Shown here in pieces: positions 46,486 through 56,435 of a DNA stretch of 64,000 nt. How positions within the stretch are numbered: position 1 is the first letter of the stretch; every line of letters begins with the position of its first letter. Both the position numbers and the translations under genes were made by a program. Location: assembly GCA_017624835.1 (NCBI GenBank), contig JAGAMG010000042.1, forward strand, positions 1-64,000. Direction: 5' to 3'. The notes beneath the pieces are model-generated. The model ran no database searches, was not told the origin of the DNA, and saw nothing but the letters and a program-made list of their open reading frames with translations. Source of the stretch: Lachnospiraceae bacterium (GTDB lineage Bacteria > Bacillota > Clostridia > Lachnospirales > Lachnospiraceae).

Positions 46486-47264
46486 ACTGTTACGCCTCCC
46501 TCTGTTGCCTCATCATATATCACATGAAATGCCTTTCTAAGCGTATCAGTCTGTGTCTGTGCTTTCAGTTCTGCCGGTGTACCATGTGCTACGATTTTTC
46601 CCTTGCAAATCATATAAATCCGGTCACAAAGCACTTCCGCTTCCTCTAAATAATGGGTGGAATACAATACAGTCTTTCCACTTTCCTTCTGCTCCTGCAT
46701 AAAACGTATAATGGCATCCGCACTTAAAATATCCAGTCCCAAAGTGGGCTCATCCAGAATATAAAGCTGTGGATCCGCCATCAGACAACGGGCAATGGAT
46801 GCCCTCTGGGTCTGTCCTGTAGAAAGCTTATCAATCCGATTATCCCCAAAGCTTTCCATATCAAGGACTTCAAAAATATGTCCAATGCGAGCTTCTATTT
46901 CTTCCTCACTATGGTCATACAATTCCCCTAAAAAATGTAAATACTCTCGAATAGAAAAACGGGGATATAGCTTTGTATTATTGGATAAATATCCTATTGC
47001 CCCCTTCTTCCCTGTTACATCCGTAATTAAATTTCCTGATGCATCCGTAAGCTCCAATTCTCCCTCCGTAGGTGTCATCAGCATTCCCAGCATACGAAGC
47101 AGGGTGGTTTTCCCTGCTCCGTTTGGTCCTAATATTCCTACAATTTCTCCTTCTTTTGCATAAAGGGAGGCATGGTCAACTGCCAAAAACTCCACCTTAC
47201 GGGTTTTCTTCCCTTCCTTGATGCTCTGTTCAAACTGCTTACAGAGATTTGTTGCCCTTATCAT
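46482..47264 (-). CDS. NatA-like ABC transporter ATPase
   Basis: A 260-residue ABC ATPase with Walker A GPNGAGKTTLL, Q/Y-loop region NNTKLYPR, a variant signature LSTGQTQR (third position Thr instead of Gly), Walker B LYILDEPTLGLD and the switch STHYLEE. Such LSTGQ signatures are common in the NatA branch. It pairs with the permease that follows in the same operon. Confidence 0.92.
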   Translation of the reverse strand: MIRATNLCKQFEQSIKEGKKTRKVEFLAVDHASLYAKEGEIVGILGPNGAGKTTLLRMLGMLMTPTEGELELTDASGNLITDVTGKKGAIGYLSNNTKLYPRFSIREYLHFLGELYDHSEEEIEARIGHIFEVLDMESFGDNRIDKLSTGQTQRASIARCLMADPQLYILDEPTLGLDILSADAIIRFMQEQKESGKTVLYSTHYLEEAEVLCDRIYMICKGKIVAHGTPAELKAQTQTDTLRKAFHVIYDEATEGGVTV

Positions 47265-47340
47265 AGAGTTCTATCCTTTCTCTCCTCGTTATCTTGTCAC
47301 ATCCCTGCTTTCCCCACAAAGGATGCCATCCATTACTTTA

Positions 47341-47535
47341 TCATATATCCAACTTAGGCGGAACATCTATCTGGTCAGATACATACTTTCCATTCTTCTT
47401 CCTCTGTCTGACACATTCTGTCAGTAAATATTCTATCTGCCCATTCACAGAACGGAAATCATCCTCTGCCCATGCTGCAATGGCATTATATAGATTTTCC
47501 GAAAGTCTTAAAGGAACCTGCTTCTTTTCTGCCAT
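47341..47535 (-). CDS. Small ribbon-helix-helix (Arc-like) protein
   Basis: A 64-residue protein whose first 45 residues fit a ribbon-helix-helix fold: the strand [16 protein letters not shown], then a helix ending [17 protein letters not shown]. Such proteins bind DNA as dimers on short inverted repeats. It begins two bases after the SPFH gene and probably controls that operon. An inverted repeat overlapping the promoter at 48601-48617 is a candidate site. Confidence 0.82.
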   Translation of the reverse strand: MAEKKQVPLRLSENLYNAIAAWAEDDFRSVNGQIEYLLTECVRQRKKNGKYVSDQIDVPPKLDI

Positions 47536-47536
47536 A

Positions 47537-48544
47537 TTAATACAGACTTCCTGAATTTACAATGGGCTGTGCATCATGATTTCCACAGAGCACTACCAAC
47601 AGGTTAGACACCATTGCAGCTTTTCTTTCCTCGTCTAACTCTACCACATTGTTCTCATTCAGTCTCTCCAATGCCATTTCCACCATGCCTACTGCACCAT
47701 CCACAATCATCTTTCTGGCATCAATAATTGCAGAAGCCTGCTGACGCTGTAGCATTACTGCGGCAATTTCCGTAGCATAAGCGAGATAAGTAATTCTTGC
47801 TTCCACAACCTCAATACCTGCATCTGCCACTCTCTTCTGAATCTCCTCTTTAATTCTATTTGCTACAATCTCACTGGAACCACGAAGACTTCCTTCGTCC
47901 GCCACACCATCTCCTGTGGTATCCACATTCTGCGCCACATCATAGGGATAAATGCGAACAATATCTCGAAGAGCACTATCGCACTGTAAGGATAAATACT
48001 CCTTGTAATTATCCACAGTGAAAACCGCCTTTGCAGTATCCACAATTCTCCAGGTAACTGCTATAGCAATCTCTATCGGATTCCCCAGACAATCATTGAT
48101 TTTCTGACGGCTGTTGCTTAAGGTCATAAGCTTTAGGGAAATCTTCTTGCTAACTGCCTCTCCGGTTGTATGATTTGCCGCAAGTGTTGTAGTCTTCACA
48201 TCCCCACTCTGACTAAGCTTGGTCTTGGAAGCAGGATTTACGCTTTCACAAAAAGGATTTACAAAATAAAAGCCTTCGCCCTTTAAGGTACCGATATATT
48301 TACCAAACAATGTCAGCACCAATGCCTCCTGAGGTCTTAACACCTTAAGTCCGCACCAAAACATCCAACCAAATACCAAATACAAAATACACACTACCAT
48401 CCCCACTGTGTTCAAAGCAGAAGCCTCCTGCTCCAAGGCAATACCTGTAAAAATAACTCCCATAATTGCCAACACATACAAAAGGATAGTAACACTCAAT
48501 ACTAACAATCCATTCTTTTTACCCTCATATAATTTTTCTTCCAT
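47537..48544 (-). CDS. SPFH/band 7 domain membrane protein
   Basis: A 335-residue protein with two N-terminal membrane helices (about 13-33 and 47-66), then an SPFH domain (about 70-250; [43 protein letters not shown]) and a short C-terminal helix. Relatives organise membrane microdomains or regulate proteases. The start at 48544 has AAAGGCGGAG upstream; in-frame codons further up lack a spaced site. It is the first gene of an operon with the ribbon-helix-helix protein. Confidence 0.9.
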   Translation of the reverse strand: MEEKLYEGKKNGLLVLSVTILLYVLAIMGVIFTGIALEQEASALNTVGMVVCILYLVFGWMFWCGLKVLRPQEALVLTLFGKYIGTLKGEGFYFVNPFCESVNPASKTKLSQSGDVKTTTLAANHTTGEAVSKKISLKLMTLSNSRQKINDCLGNPIEIAIAVTWRIVDTAKAVFTVDNYKEYLSLQCDSALRDIVRIYPYDVAQNVDTTGDGVADEGSLRGSSEIVANRIKEEIQKRVADAGIEVVEARITYLAYATEIAAVMLQRQQASAIIDARKMIVDGAVGMVEMALERLNENNVVELDEERKAAMVSNLLVVLCGNHDAQPIVNSGSLY

Positions 48545-48600
48545 ATTCTCCGCCTTTCCCGATGCAGGATACCCTGTCATCTCCAATCATGTTTTGTTTT

Positions 48601-48638
48601 GATATCATAATGATATCATTATTATTTCTTTCTGTCAA
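48601..48638 (-). promoter_or_regulatory. Promoter and inverted-repeat operator of the SPFH operon
   Basis: On the minus strand TTGACA (48638-48633) and TATCAT (48615-48610), 17 bases apart, make a near-consensus promoter. GATATCAT and ATGATATC (48601-48617) form an inverted repeat centred on the -10 box. A bound repressor there would block RNA polymerase. The small ribbon-helix-helix protein of the same operon is the obvious candidate. Confidence 0.65.
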
Positions 48639-48683
48639 TATATTATTCATAGATATATTTTTTAAAACATACTACACACAAAA

Positions 48684-48720
48684 ATGCCAAGAAAAATTTT
48701 TTATAAACTTTTCTTGGCAT
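48684..48720 (-). terminator. Terminator after the sensor kinase gene
   Basis: ATGCCAAGAAAA (48684-48695) and TTTTCTTGGCAT (48709-48720) pair perfectly, followed on the minus strand by TTTTTGTGTG. It closes the regulator-ABC-kinase operon ending at 48729. Confidence 0.85.
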
Positions 48721-48728
48721 CGGTATTG

Positions 48729-49616
48729 TTACTTAAAGTTAATTACAATCTTTAGCTTCTGCTCCTCAAGTCTTGCAGTTATACTTCCTCCCATATGCTC
48801 CACCAAAGTCTTAGCAATGGACAAGCCTAATCCACTGGAATTTCTGGCAGCCTCCACTGTAAAAAAACGGTCAAAGAGTTTCCCCACCTGTACTTCATTT
48901 AAACCGGATGCAGTATTTGCAAAGATAATCCCACCATCCTCCTGTAAGGTAATTTCCAAATCCCCGTCACTGTATTTCAAGGCATTACTCAATATATTAT
49001 TGAACACTCTGGAAAGAGCGGCTTTATTTAATTTCCTCTCAATCTTTTTTTCCGGCATGGAGATTACAGGGGTAATTCCTCTTCCTACCAAAGCCCCGTA
49101 TAAGCCTGCAATGCTTTCTTCTAATACCCCATTTAAAGAAACGGCTTCCGGCTCCATTTCCTCCTTGGTGGATAGGATAACAGAATATCGGAACAGCTCC
49201 TCCGTTAACTGTTTTAAGGCTTCCGTGCGATTTGCAATTAGAGAAAGATATCTTGCAACCGATTCACTTTTTTCTTCCTGCTCCAGCAAATCCATATAGC
49301 CGCAAATAGCAGTAAGAGGAGTCCGTAAATCATGGGAAATATTGGTCACTGCTGCTTTCAGCTCCCGGTCACCGTTCAGATACCTATGCCGCTGTTTTCG
49401 AAGCTCCCGCAGCTGCTCATTGATGGCAGAAGCAAGACTTCTCATATAGGAATCATGAGTGGAAATATCAATTAAGGTATTGGTATCTGCTGTGACTCTA
49501 TCCGCAAAAGCCTCAGCAATTTCCTTTGCCCCCTTTTGCAGCAAATAGATTTTGATTCTCTGCAAAACAACGATACCGAATAATATCCCAATAATTACCC
49601 ACAACAGAATGTCCAT
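48729..49616 (-). CDS. Sensor histidine kinase of the BcrA-type ABC operon
   Basis: A 295-residue kinase with one N-terminal membrane helix (about 2-20) and no external domain, HisKA with NISHDLRTPLTAI (near 98), and HATPase with NILSNALKYS and SSGLGLSIA. Its size and lack of a sensor loop fit kinases that sense through a partner ABC transporter, as in lantibiotic or bacitracin resistance modules. The start at 49616 lies after AGGTGGAGGA. It is the last gene of the operon. Confidence 0.88.
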   Translation of the reverse strand: MDILLWVIIGILFGIVVLQRIKIYLLQKGAKEIAEAFADRVTADTNTLIDISTHDSYMRSLASAINEQLRELRKQRHRYLNGDRELKAAVTNISHDLRTPLTAICGYMDLLEQEEKSESVARYLSLIANRTEALKQLTEELFRYSVILSTKEEMEPEAVSLNGVLEESIAGLYGALVGRGITPVISMPEKKIERKLNKAALSRVFNNILSNALKYSDGDLEITLQEDGGIIFANTASGLNEVQVGKLFDRFFTVEAARNSSGLGLSIAKTLVEHMGGSITARLEEQKLKIVINFK

Positions 49617-49624
49617 TCCTCCAC

Positions 49625-50401
49625 CTACCGAATATCCTTTTTTTGAAAATATATATTTCCTACTCCAATTCCCATTACAATCCAAAAAATATCACAAACT
49701 ACCCAACGCAAAGGATTCAGACAATCCATGGCGGACAATTGTGCCGCCTGTCCCATAGGATTCAAATCATGCAATATTTCATATAAAAACCGCCTGATTC
49801 CTCTTGCAAAATGAGGATTTAAAACCCCATCCTTATATTCCGGCTGTACTATAATCTGATGGGTATGCAGACATAAAAATAGCATTGCAAACGCCACTGC
49901 CATACAAACCATAACAGAAGTTGCCTTCTCCCCCTTCAGCATGGATATCATTCCAAAGAGACTGCACATAGCCAGACAGGTTAAGGCTCCCAGCCCCAGG
50001 AATTTCATAAATTCTTCCCCGGTTACATTATTTTCAAAAAGGAAAATCCCCATTCCAACCATTAACCCAACCATCCAAAAATATAAAGCCAATCCGGCTG
50101 TCCCTACGGTAAACAAATTGGAACAATAGACAGAGCTGCGGCTTCTGCCTGCAATCAGCTTACTCCTGATAACCCCATCACTAAAATCCTCTCCCACAAA
50201 AAAGCTTACCAATGCTGCTGCAATTATTCCATAAAAGCTCATGGGAAGAAAAATCACCCTATCCAAAGCTACCACATAATCCATGGCGGTGTACTGCATT
50301 AAAATAAACATAACCGCTACTGCAAGCATAGCTATCACAAATGCCCAAAAACGTTTTTTCCCATACATGCGGTACAAATCCGCATAAAGCAATCTACTCA
50401 T
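49625..50401 (-). CDS. ABC-2 type permease
   Basis: A 258-residue membrane protein with about six helices and the opening SRLLYADLYRMYGKKRFWAFVI, typical of permeases in BcrAB- or LanFEG-type exporters. The start at 50401 is set by GGAGGTGG inside the 3' end of the ATPase gene, with which it overlaps by eight bases. It probably forms a dimer with the ATPase and exports or removes a hydrophobic or peptide substrate. Confidence 0.85.
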   Translation of the reverse strand: MSRLLYADLYRMYGKKRFWAFVIAMLAVAVMFILMQYTAMDYVVALDRVIFLPMSFYGIIAAALVSFFVGEDFSDGVIRSKLIAGRSRSSVYCSNLFTVGTAGLALYFWMVGLMVGMGIFLFENNVTGEEFMKFLGLGALTCLAMCSLFGMISMLKGEKATSVMVCMAVAFAMLFLCLHTHQIIVQPEYKDGVLNPHFARGIRRFLYEILHDLNPMGQAAQLSAMDCLNPLRWVVCDIFWIVMGIGVGNIYFQKKDIR

Positions 50402-51308
50402 GGCTTCCACCTCCCACCAAAGAAACATAATAGCTTTCCAGACTCTCATCCCTCTCCTTTATAGAAAGAAGCTCACATCCTTCCTCCATAAGAGCCATTG
50501 CAAGCCCGGAAACATTAATCTTTGCAAAGATATCCACCGTTTGTTCGGACACTACTTTATAATCCAGCTTCCTTTTATCTAAAACACGAATAAGTGCCTT
50601 TACGTTTGTGACTTCCACCTGGGTACATTTACCACAGGCAGCTTCCAATTCCTCCGCACTCAGCTCCTTTACCATCCGCCCATTATCAATGATACCATAA
50701 TGAGTAGCGATTCTGGACAGTTCATCTAAAATATGGCTGGAAATCAATAAGGTAATCTGACGTTCCCGATTCAGTTTTAAAATCAGTTCCCTCATTTCTA
50801 TGATTCCCTGAGGGTCAAGCCCATTAGTAGGCTCATCCAGCACCAGAAAATCAGGGTCTCCTGCTAACGCGATGGCAATTCCCAAACGCTGCTTCATACC
50901 AAGGGAAAAATTTTTTGCCTTTTTCTTTCCGGTATGCTCCAAACCAACCAGCGATAAAAGTTCCGTCACGCCATCAAAGGATGGCAAACCTAAAATACGG
51001 TACTGCTGCTTCAAATTTTCCTCTGCAGTCATCTCTGAATAAATAGATGGTGTTTCCACCACCGCCCCCATGCGCCGACGAGACTTCACAATATTTTTAT
51101 CTTTAGATTTCATTCCAAATAATGTATAACTACCGTCTGTAGGCTCCTGAAGTCCACAGATCAATCGAATTAAAGTGGTCTTTCCGGCACCATTTTTTCC
51201 CACCAAACCGTAGATTGCTCCTTTGGGAACCTGCATGGAAAGACCACTTAAGGCTTTAAATTTTCGATACTGCTTCGTCAAATCACTTGTTGTTAAAATG
51301 TAATCCAT
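50394..51308 (-). CDS. BcrA-like ABC transporter ATPase
   Basis: A 304-residue ATPase with Walker A GKNGAGKTTLI, a signature reading FSLGMKQRLGIA, which is the usual form in the bacitracin/lantibiotic-immunity branch, Walker B FLVLDEPTNGLD and the switch ISSHILDEL. A C-terminal regulatory extension of about 85 residues follows. The start at 51308 follows AAAGGAGG. Three GTCAAG direct repeats lie just upstream. Confidence 0.92.
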   Translation of the reverse strand: MDYILTTSDLTKQYRKFKALSGLSMQVPKGAIYGLVGKNGAGKTTLIRLICGLQEPTDGSYTLFGMKSKDKNIVKSRRRMGAVVETPSIYSEMTAEENLKQQYRILGLPSFDGVTELLSLVGLEHTGKKKAKNFSLGMKQRLGIAIALAGDPDFLVLDEPTNGLDPQGIIEMRELILKLNRERQITLLISSHILDELSRIATHYGIIDNGRMVKELSAEELEAACGKCTQVEVTNVKALIRVLDKRKLDYKVVSEQTVDIFAKINVSGLAMALMEEGCELLSIKERDESLESYYVSLVGGGSHE

Positions 51309-51361
51309 ATAAGATACCTCCTTTACGAAACCCATTCTACACACCAAAAGTAAAGGAGGCG

Positions 51362-51390
51362 GTCAAGAAAAGAGTCAAGAAATGGTCAAG
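51362..51390 (-). promoter_or_regulatory. Three direct repeats between the regulator and ABC genes
   Basis: GTCAAG occurs at 51362, 51374 and 51385 (12 and 11 bases apart), reading CTTGAC on the minus strand. Spacing of about one helical turn fits an OmpR-type regulator site, perhaps overlapping a TTGACC -35 box. No clear -10 box was found at the right distance. Confidence 0.35.
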
Positions 51391-51396
51391 ATTCCA

Positions 51397-51936
51397 TTAG
51401 CATTCTTCTGTCAGCTTAAATCCTATTCCCCACACTGCTTCAATATATTCCTTTTCTCCCACGTCCCGCAGCTTTTTGCGAAGATTACTGATATGCTGTT
51501 TTAGAGAATTTTCGGTACAGTCCAAGGTATCCTCACTAATTCGTTCTAAAATTACGGACTTGGCAATTACATTCCCCGCATTTTGCATTAATAGCTTTAA
51601 TATAGCGTACTCCGTTCTGGTTAAATAAACGGTTTCTCCCTTCACTTTTACTTCCCGGGATACGGTATCCAAAAAAAGTTCACCCACTTCCAGCCATTTT
51701 GAGCAGTCAACCGTATTTGCTTTTCTGAGTTGAACCGCAATTCTGGCTAACAATTCTCCGGTATCAAAAGGTTTGGTTATATAATCAACCGCCCCCCCAA
51801 GCAAAAGCTTTATCTTGTCCTCTACATCCACTTTTGCACTGAGTACAATGACAGGAATATTTTCAATATGAGGCAACACCTCTTCCAACATATTTCCTAT
51901 ATAAATATCATCATCAATAATTGCAATTGTCTGCAT
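51397..51936 (-). CDS. OmpR-family response regulator lacking the phosphoacceptor region
   Basis: Only 179 residues, against about 220-225 for the family. It starts normally (IAIIDDDIYIGNMLEEVL) and jumps directly to PHIENIPVIVLSAK, the usual beta-4 region. About 42-45 residues are therefore missing in frame, including the strand with the phosphoacceptor Asp. The acid pocket, the Ser/Lys switch residues (LSAK, TKPFD) and the C-terminal winged helix (about 90-179) are intact. It cannot be phosphorylated in the normal way. It may be a constitutive or inactive regulator. AAGGA precedes the ATG. Confidence 0.87.
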   Translation of the reverse strand: MQTIAIIDDDIYIGNMLEEVLPHIENIPVIVLSAKVDVEDKIKLLLGGAVDYITKPFDTGELLARIAVQLRKANTVDCSKWLEVGELFLDTVSREVKVKGETVYLTRTEYAILKLLMQNAGNVIAKSVILERISEDTLDCTENSLKQHISNLRKKLRDVGEKEYIEAVWGIGFKLTEEC

Positions 51937-51956
51937 GGTAAAATTCCTTTATTTTT

Positions 51957-54008
51957 TTATAAAATATTCGTTCTTTCTGTCATATTATGAACTACTTCCT
52001 TTATCAAAATAGGCAAAAATGGTTTCGTAATATAATCATCACAGCCCAGCTTCGCAAATTCCACAGAAGTATCCAGCGTTTTATCACTGGTCATAAGTAC
52101 TACCGGCATCCGATACTTTTCTCTGATTCGCTTCAAAGTCTCCAATCCATCCATTTCCGGCATCTTTAAATCCAACATAATTAAATCAAAATCCTGCTCC
52201 TCCAATACCCTAAGCGCCTCCATTCCACTACATACGGATGTAATTTGATATAGCGGTTCATCCCGCATAATATGCGCTATAATCTTATTGTTCATAGGCT
52301 CATCATCCACAGTCAGTATTTTCTTTTGTCCGGAATCTGTCTGCCTCATGCTGTAATGCTTATCTTCATCCATCATTTGCAGCATCAATTCTGCAATCAC
52401 AGGGTCAAACTGTGTCCCCATTCCTTTTTCGATTTCCGCACGGACAATTTCCTGTGGAAGCGCCTTACGATAGCTTCGATCACTTGCCATGGCATCATAG
52501 GAGTCTGCCACTCCCAGAATACGTGCAACCTCCGGTATTTTCTCTCCTGCAAGTCCATTGGGATAGCCCTTACCATCATATCTTTCATGATGATACTTAG
52601 CAGCTACCGCAATATAATCATTATCCGATATTCCATGCAAAATATGATAGCCCGTCACGGGATGAATCTTTATCACATTAAACTCTTCATCCGTAAGCTT
52701 TCCCGGTTTATTAATGATTTCTTCCGGCACTCTTATTTTCCCCACATCATGTAAAAGTCCTGCCTGATAAATTTTCTCCTGCTCTTCCTTGCTTTTTCCC
52801 ATTTTCACCGCAAGCATTCTGGCATACTCGGCAACACGTTTGGAATGACCGCTGGTATACCTGTCCTTTGCATCTACCGCTTCACTAAGCGCTGTAACTG
52901 TCTGTACAAAAAGCTTCTTGGTTCTATCCTGCTGTTTCCTAAGCTCTTCTGTTTTTTCCGCCACCTCTTTTTGCATATTTACGTTATATTCTTCAATGGT
53001 GTTATAGTATTTCTTTTCCAAAGTACGATTGGCAAATTCTATGAGATATCCCACCCTGTTTTTCTTCCCATAGGAAATATACCGGATACTTAATTGAAAA
53101 TATCCATCCTTTACATTAATGTACTTATTTGCATTCTCCTCTCCGTTCCATGCCAAAAGGAATTGAACCACTTCCTGATAAAAATAACTGTCTGATGGCG
53201 GAACTTCCTTGTCAACAATCCAATTTTCTATTTCCGGAAACAATTCCTTTGCATAATGATTTGCATTCACATATCGATACTCTTCATCAAATGCAATATA
53301 TCCATATTCCTTCATTTTTTCAATGGAATTGGAAATGTTAGCAGACATATCATACATATTCATACGTTCAAAATATCGATTCAGCAAGACAATACCTATC
53401 AGATAACCTATTGCTAAAAAGCTAACATTTGAACCCGTTATTCGCTCCACAATATATATAAAAAAAACAGCAAAGCAAAGCCCACTCATGGTGATTACCG
53501 CCCGGAAGGATATCTGTCTTCTTTTTCTAATGGCATAAATCATATAAAATAACATAATACCCACATAAATAACAGACATCCAAGTATATAACTTATGAAA
53601 CGGACCATAGGTCTTTATCAAATAGTTATAGCCATTTCCATAACCCAATTCAACATGCTCATAATAAATTTTATAACTGCCCGTTGTCAATACACATGCC
53701 ATTACCACATTGGAATATAATATTAACAAATTACGTCCCCAAACAGGTATCTTCAAATCACATAATCTGCCCAAAAACAAAACCACAATCAACGGAGTGT
53801 AACACGCTCCGATATAGATTAGCTTATTGGAAAGAATTGCGATTTCTAAATTTTCTGCTGTTGCAAGCATATACCTTCCCAAAGAATTAATCGTAACCGA
53901 CAATGCAAACACCATAAGCATTGTATCCACTTTTCTGTTTGTAATAAATATCCTTATTAACATCATTAGCGATAATGCAAAAACGATAAAGTAAAACCAC
54001 GATACCAT
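51957..54008 (-). CDS. HD-GYP phosphodiesterase with 7TM sensor and C-terminal receiver
   Basis: A 683-residue protein. The N-terminal 215 residues hold seven membrane helices of the histidine-kinase N-terminal 7TM type. Then come a PAS-like region (about 225-345), a coiled coil, an HD-GYP domain (about 365-545; HDVGKI, HHERYDGKGYP), and a receiver (about 560-683; DDEP, phospho-Asp in LIMLDLKMPEMDG, TKPF). HD-GYP enzymes break down cyclic di-GMP. The receiver could take phosphate from the hybrid kinase whose gene ends 37 bases upstream. Confidence 0.92.
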   Translation of the reverse strand: MVSWFYFIVFALSLMMLIRIFITNRKVDTMLMVFALSVTINSLGRYMLATAENLEIAILSNKLIYIGACYTPLIVVLFLGRLCDLKIPVWGRNLLILYSNVVMACVLTTGSYKIYYEHVELGYGNGYNYLIKTYGPFHKLYTWMSVIYVGIMLFYMIYAIRKRRQISFRAVITMSGLCFAVFFIYIVERITGSNVSFLAIGYLIGIVLLNRYFERMNMYDMSANISNSIEKMKEYGYIAFDEEYRYVNANHYAKELFPEIENWIVDKEVPPSDSYFYQEVVQFLLAWNGEENANKYINVKDGYFQLSIRYISYGKKNRVGYLIEFANRTLEKKYYNTIEEYNVNMQKEVAEKTEELRKQQDRTKKLFVQTVTALSEAVDAKDRYTSGHSKRVAEYARMLAVKMGKSKEEQEKIYQAGLLHDVGKIRVPEEIINKPGKLTDEEFNVIKIHPVTGYHILHGISDNDYIAVAAKYHHERYDGKGYPNGLAGEKIPEVARILGVADSYDAMASDRSYRKALPQEIVRAEIEKGMGTQFDPVIAELMLQMMDEDKHYSMRQTDSGQKKILTVDDEPMNNKIIAHIMRDEPLYQITSVCSGMEALRVLEEQDFDLIMLDLKMPEMDGLETLKRIREKYRMPVVLMTSDKTLDTSVEFAKLGCDDYITKPFLPILIKEVVHNMTERTNIL

Positions 54009-54044
54009 ATTTCCCTCCGTTATTTACATATAACATGCTGTTTC

Positions 54045-56348
54045 TCAGCCTTTGATTGTCTCATTATACAATAGACATATTCTGTCATACTTCTCAAAAA
54101 GTCGCATCTGTAATATTTCCACTTCCTGGGACAGGCTTTCCTTGGTAAGCAATTCCAATTCATAGGCTAAATCCCCTGTTTCTGTGGCTCCAATGGAATA
54201 GGCATTATTTTTGAAGCCATGTACTCTGATACAATAGCTCTGTCTCTTCCCCTTGGATAAATAATCAGTCAATTCCTCTTTAATTGGCAATTGGGTAAAA
54301 TCCTTAAATAAATCCAGATAAAAATCCGTGTCACCACTACAGGTAATCAAGCCCCTTTCATAATTAATTTCAGGAAGCTTTTTTTGTAGTTTTTCTAACA
54401 ATACCTTACTTGAAATCTTCTTTCCGTCTTCTGTTTGATTCCATTCCACAGTATCTTTCTCCCCCTCATCAGGTACAAGTGTCTTATATAATTCCGGGGT
54501 AGTACATAAACTCTTAGGTAAGTACTTTAAAATCATATTATCTAATTCTCTGGGAATAATCGGCTTTGACAGAAAATCATGAAAACCTTCCCTGAGGTAT
54601 TTCTCCCTATCACCAATAATTGCATTGGCAGTAAGCATAATAACAGGAGTCCCTTCACATAGCTTCTGTTCCTTGATAATATGTAAGGTTTCGATTCCAT
54701 CCAATCCCGGCATCATATGATCCAAAAATACCATATGAAATGCCTGCTGCTTCAATAGCTCCAGACACATTCTGCCGCTATCCACCTCATATATTTGCAT
54801 TTGCGTCTGTTTTAACAAATTTTTAAAAACCTTTAAATTGATTTTATTGTCATCCACAACTAATATTTTTGCATTGGGCGCCACATAACTTGTCCGATGT
54901 GCATCCTCTCTATCTGCCTGCACAAGTCTCTCATGAAAATCCCCCAGAGGAACATCGCTTACAATTTTTTGTTCTAAATCAAAAGAAAACTCACTTCCCT
55001 TTTCATACTCACTTTTTATATGCAACTCGCTGCCCATCAGCTTCAAAAACTGACTGGCAATATTCATTCCAAGACCGGTTCCCTCAACATATCTGTTTCT
55101 GGACTCATCCACTCTCTGAAAGGCTTCGTAAATTTTATCAATATCCTCTTCTTTGATACCAATACCGGTATCCTTTACAGAATAATGTAAAATAGCCTTT
55201 TCTCCCTCAATTGTACTTGTCAGCTTTAAAGTAATCTGACCTACATTTGTATACTTCACTGCATTTGTCAGCAAATTAAGCAATACCTGTCTGATTCGCT
55301 TATCATCTCCATAATATTCATTGGGAATATTACTATCCACATCAAATATTAATTCCAGTCCCTTTTCTTTTGCCCTTACCTCTATCATGTTGTATAAGTC
55401 ATTCAAAAGACTGCCTATTTTGTAATTAGCACAAATAATTTCCATCTTCCCCGATTCTATTTTAGAGGAATCCAATATCTCATTAATGATATTTAATAAT
55501 GCTGTGGAAGAATTTTTGATATCATATGCATAATCCTTAATATGGTCTTCCCGACTTTCCCGCAAAATCATTTCATTCATTCCCAACACAGCATTCACCG
55601 GTGTCCTTATTTCATGGGACATTTTTGCCAAAAATTGAGACTTTGCCTGATTTGCATTTTCTGCCTCTTCCTTTGCTTTCTCCAACTCTGCTGTTAATTT
55701 AGCCTTTTCCAGACTACCGCTTACAATCTTCACTAAGCTATTGCACACAGTAGCAACGGCAATATAAATCAAACATCTGGGAACCACAAAAAATAGTGCC
55801 AGACTAAAGATGGGATTATTATTTACCTCCACCAATAATAACTCTCCATTGGACACATATTCCTGCATTCTATTGGCAGTCAATAATAGCATGTTAGCAT
55901 CACAAAGGCCATAATAATACCCACCATACACAATAATTACGGTACTAATAACCGTCAAAATATAAACATATCGCATTACCCTTTTCGAGGAATAAAGTGT
56001 TGCATAAAGAAATGGCAAAAGAGCAACCAACACTACATGATAGGTAATCGAAACGCCAATAATGGTAAAAACCAATATTACACTGAATAATATGAAATAT
56101 TTTGTCCGTTTATTTGACAAGGATATCCTTTTTGTAATCAGAACTACTACAAAATATATGAAAAGAGACGGTATAAATCCTTTCTGCATAATCTTTTGAT
56201 CAATAATAAATATTCCCAATATGTTTAATAAAAAGGTTACAAAATACAATACCATCGTAATCGAAAAGCATTTCATGACATAGGTATTTGCAATGTATTC
56301 CTGATCTTCTATGTATACTGAAATATCATCCGTCTTTTTGCTTAACAT
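54045..56348 (-). CDS. Membrane hybrid sensor histidine kinase with receiver and Hpt
   Basis: A 767-residue kinase. Six to seven membrane helices (about 25-215), a coiled coil, HisKA with [18 protein letters not shown] (near 243), HATPase ([25 protein letters not shown]), a receiver with DDN and the phospho-Asp in [13 protein letters not shown] (near 560), and a C-terminal Hpt with [13 protein letters not shown] (near 710). The Hpt could pass phosphate to the receiver of the HD-GYP protein next in the operon. I choose the ATG at 56348; the upstream TTG has no better ribosome binding site. Confidence 0.9.
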   Translation of the reverse strand: MLSKKTDDISVYIEDQEYIANTYVMKCFSITMVLYFVTFLLNILGIFIIDQKIMQKGFIPSLFIYFVVVLITKRISLSNKRTKYFILFSVILVFTIIGVSITYHVVLVALLPFLYATLYSSKRVMRYVYILTVISTVIIVYGGYYYGLCDANMLLLTANRMQEYVSNGELLLVEVNNNPIFSLALFFVVPRCLIYIAVATVCNSLVKIVSGSLEKAKLTAELEKAKEEAENANQAKSQFLAKMSHEIRTPVNAVLGMNEMILRESREDHIKDYAYDIKNSSTALLNIINEILDSSKIESGKMEIICANYKIGSLLNDLYNMIEVRAKEKGLELIFDVDSNIPNEYYGDDKRIRQVLLNLLTNAVKYTNVGQITLKLTSTIEGEKAILHYSVKDTGIGIKEEDIDKIYEAFQRVDESRNRYVEGTGLGMNIASQFLKLMGSELHIKSEYEKGSEFSFDLEQKIVSDVPLGDFHERLVQADREDAHRTSYVAPNAKILVVDDNKINLKVFKNLLKQTQMQIYEVDSGRMCLELLKQQAFHMVFLDHMMPGLDGIETLHIIKEQKLCEGTPVIMLTANAIIGDREKYLREGFHDFLSKPIIPRELDNMILKYLPKSLCTTPELYKTLVPDEGEKDTVEWNQTEDGKKISSKVLLEKLQKKLPEINYERGLITCSGDTDFYLDLFKDFTQLPIKEELTDYLSKGKRQSYCIRVHGFKNNAYSIGATETGDLAYELELLTKESLSQEVEILQMRLFEKYDRICLLYNETIKG

Positions 56349-56386
56349 TTGTCCATGCCCCCACAAAAAATCTTCTGTATGCTAAT

Positions 56387-56416
56387 ATAACCGCCCTTCT
56401 CCCCAAGAGCGGTTAT
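56387..56416 (-). terminator. Hairpin between the SCP2-like gene and the hybrid kinase gene
   Basis: ATAACCGC (56387-56394) and GCGGTTAT (56409-56416) form a stem about 20 bases past the SCP2-like gene stop. The T run that follows is weak. Confidence 0.55.
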
Positions 56417-56435
56417 CGCATTTATGAATCCTAAT

